From Candidatus Pacearchaeota archaeon (lineage in GTDB: Archaea; Nanobdellota; Nanobdellia; Pacearchaeales; GW2011-AR1), in assembly GCA_002688875.1 (NCBI GenBank), contig NZDU01000024.1, forward strand, positions 1-5,090: a stretch of DNA of 5,090 bases, given 5' to 3'. The position numbers and the translations under genes were made by a program. Below are positions 4,094 to 5,090 of this stretch, piece after piece. The notes beneath the pieces were generated by a model. It made no database searches. It saw only the letters and a list, made by a program, of their open reading frames with translations, and was not told the DNA's origin. Numbering within the stretch: position 1 is the first letter of the stretch; the number at the start of each line of letters is the position of its first letter.

Positions 4094-4444
4094 TTATAGA
4101 GGATTTTGGTGGTGAGTGATTGGAATTTGAATATTGTTAATCTTTTTATGAGGAATTAGAACATAAGCCGTTTTTGGAATTAAACTTTTAGATACTTGAT
4201 TAGAGTCTGAAAAATTGAGAGGATCTCTTTTTCTTTTAGGAATATTAAGAAGACCACAAAGATCTTTTGCTTCTTCTTCAGTAAGGTCGAACTTTATTAT
4301 GTCTATTGAATCAACAAATTTCTCCCTACATTTATGGTAAAATTCTACAGCAGAATATCCATAACGATCTGAACTTGATGTTGATCCTGGATCCCTATAA
4401 ACTAAAAAAGGATTAAGTAATTCACTTGGCTTTCTTGAACTCAT
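4094..4444 (-). CDS. Unknown 116-aa protein downstream of rpoL
   Basis: From the ATG at 4444 the frame encodes 116 aa. It opens with a polar, Ser-rich N-terminal part (PGSTSSSDRYGYSA, 19-32). Then come a likely helix (VEFYHKCREKFVDSI, 33-47), an acidic helix (DLTEEEAKDLCGLLNIP, 53-69), a basic patch (KRKRD), and a beta-like segment ending in a His/Pro tail (ITHHQNPL). No TM helix or signal peptide is seen, and the family is not recognised. The ORF overlaps the 3' end of rpoL by 23 bp and would be cotranscribed with it. A longer start at 4459 would deepen the overlap and is less likely. Composition reads as protein-like, but overlap and lack of a known family leave real doubt. Base use differs from the + strand genes. 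Confidence 0.5.
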   Translation of the reverse strand: MSSRKPSELLNPFLVYRDPGSTSSSDRYGYSAVEFYHKCREKFVDSIDIIKFDLTEEEAKDLCGLLNIPKRKRDPLNFSDSNQVSKSLIPKTAYVLIPHKKINNIQIPITHHQNPL

Positions 4445-4685
4445 CTTTATACTTATCAAGGTCTTTTGAGGCTTTTGATATTGCCTCGCTTAGGGCTTTT
4501 TTGGCCGTTTTGCCTTCTGTGACAATTTTTAGTCTTATGGGTTTACTGTAATGGTCTTTTCTCCAAGCGCCTAGTTTGACTTTATCATCTTTATTTAGGT
4601 AAACTCTTACTAACTCGGCTACGGTTTGGTTGTCCATTGTTACTTCTAGATCGTTTTTTTCGTCTTTGATTATTTCAATATTCAT
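4422..4685 (-). CDS. rpoL: DNA-directed RNA polymerase subunit L (Rpb11-like)
   Basis: Protein of 87 aa, typical for archaeal RpoL (about 85-100). The order of elements matches the family: an N-terminal strand (MNIEIIKDEKNDLEVTM), the helix after the loop (TVAELVRVYLNKDD, 21-34), the central strand (KVKLGAWRKDH, 35-45), SKPIRLKIVTEG (47-58), and a long C-terminal helix (AKKALSEAISKASKDLDKYK, 61-80) ending in a charged tail. RpoL pairs with RpoD (Rpb3-like) as the assembly platform of archaeal RNA polymerase. The HPL segment common before the third strand is reduced here to HYSKP. A TATA box 26 bp upstream gives it its own leaderless promoter. It is the main evidence that the window is archaeal. 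Confidence 0.9.
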   Translation of the reverse strand: MNIEIIKDEKNDLEVTMDNQTVAELVRVYLNKDDKVKLGAWRKDHYSKPIRLKIVTEGKTAKKALSEAISKASKDLDKYKDEFKKAK

Positions 4686-4706
4686 GATAAATTGAGAGAA
4701 TTGGGG

Positions 4707-4715
4707 TTTAAAAAA
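4707..4715 (-). promoter_or_regulatory. Box A (TATA) of rpoL
   Basis: The - strand reads TTTTTTAAA, centred 26 bp upstream of the ATG at 4685. This is consistent with the leaderless spacing seen for four other genes in the window. Confidence 0.55.
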
Positions 4716-4736
4716 GTATTGATTTTGAACTTATTA

Positions 4737-5090
4737 TTAAAACAACTCATCGTCAAATTCATCCTTAGAATATGGATCTTTCTTTTTTTCTTCCTGGTAA
4801 TTGTTGTTATTGTTAATGTTATCTTTGTCTTCGAGAAGTTCGCTACCGCCTAGATATTGATCGACGTCTTTTGATTCTCTTTCTCTTAGTTCTTTTAGTG
4901 CTTGTTGTCTTTGTTCGATTAATTGTTTTTGTTTTTGTTCAGCAAGTTGTTTTTCTTCTTGTTCTTGTTGTTGTTTTTGTTCGGCTTTTAGTCTGTCGCT
5001 TTCTCTTAGGGCTTCTAAGAAACGTCTTCTTTCTTCGATCTTTTCTTGTTCGACTTTTTGTTCTTCTTTTGTTACTTCGATTTTTTTTCT
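4737..5090 (-). CDS. Q/E/K-rich coiled-coil protein, C-terminal part (partial)
   Basis: An open frame enters from the right edge and ends at TAA (4737-4739), giving 117 residues. The first 75 or so are almost entirely charged or Gln with regularly spaced hydrophobics (e.g. RRRFLEALRESDRLKAEQKQ; LIEQRQQALKELRERE), a long helix or coiled coil. A short motif DVDQYLGGSELLEDKD (75-90), an Asn run (NINNNNN) and an acidic tail DEFDDELF follow. CAA, GAA and AAA codons dominate. The start and most of the protein may lie outside the window. Low-complexity coiled coils resemble many unrelated proteins, so no function is assigned. The acidic, aromatic C terminus looks like a short interaction motif. Confidence 0.75.
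   Translation of the reverse strand, partial: RKKIEVTKEEQKVEQEKIEERRRFLEALRESDRLKAEQKQQQEQEEKQLAEQKQKQLIEQRQQALKELRERESKDVDQYLGGSELLEDKDNINNNNNYQEEKKKDPYSKDEFDDELF

Overview
The window looks like a low-GC archaeal chromosome segment. The evidence is a gene for the archaeal RNA polymerase subunit L (Rpb11-like), TATA-type box A elements 25-26 bp ahead of five start codons (implying leaderless mRNAs), and small tethered wHTH and C2H2 proteins. The compact layout suits a DPANN-type archaeon (Woesearchaeota/Pacearchaeota-like), but that lineage is an inference and cannot be fixed by reading alone. The + strand is rich in G and T and poor in C over most of the window.

Layout. 1-103: C-terminal tail of a membrane protein. 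104-235: intergenic region between convergent genes, holding two copies of a 38-bp hairpin repeat. 236-724 (-): a membrane-anchored winged-helix regulator with a cysteine pair in its short loop outside the membrane. 725-855: divergent promoter region with a perfect 16-bp palindrome. 856-2575 (+): an envelope thiol/disulfide cluster of an anchored rhodanese, a DsbB-like oxidase, and a protein joining a C2H2 zinc finger, a TM helix and a VKOR-type thioredoxin domain. 2576-2737: a C-rich, highly structured intergenic segment with nested inverted repeats flanked by a 10-bp direct repeat, then a promoter/operator palindrome. 2738-3354 (+): a two-gene unit, a small wHTH protein and a RelE/ParE-like protein, overlapping by 4 bp and resembling a toxin-antitoxin module. 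3364-4070 (+): a 29-codon small ORF overlapping the start of a TVP38/TMEM64 (VTT) membrane protein. 4094-5090 (-): an unknown 116-aa ORF, rpoL, and the C-terminal part of a Q/E/K-rich coiled-coil protein.

How it may work together. DsbB would oxidise the CxxC of the anchored thioredoxin outside the membrane, and that thioredoxin would oxidise exported proteins. The rhodanese would handle sulfane sulfur or thiols in the same compartment. The divergent TM-wHTH regulator, with Cys36 and Cys41 in its external loop and a palindrome in the shared promoter region, is a plausible thiol-redox sensor for the cluster. This regulatory link is the most interesting hypothesis in the window. The structured segment plus toxin-antitoxin-like pair (about 2580-3354) departs from the base composition of its surroundings and may be an acquired island.
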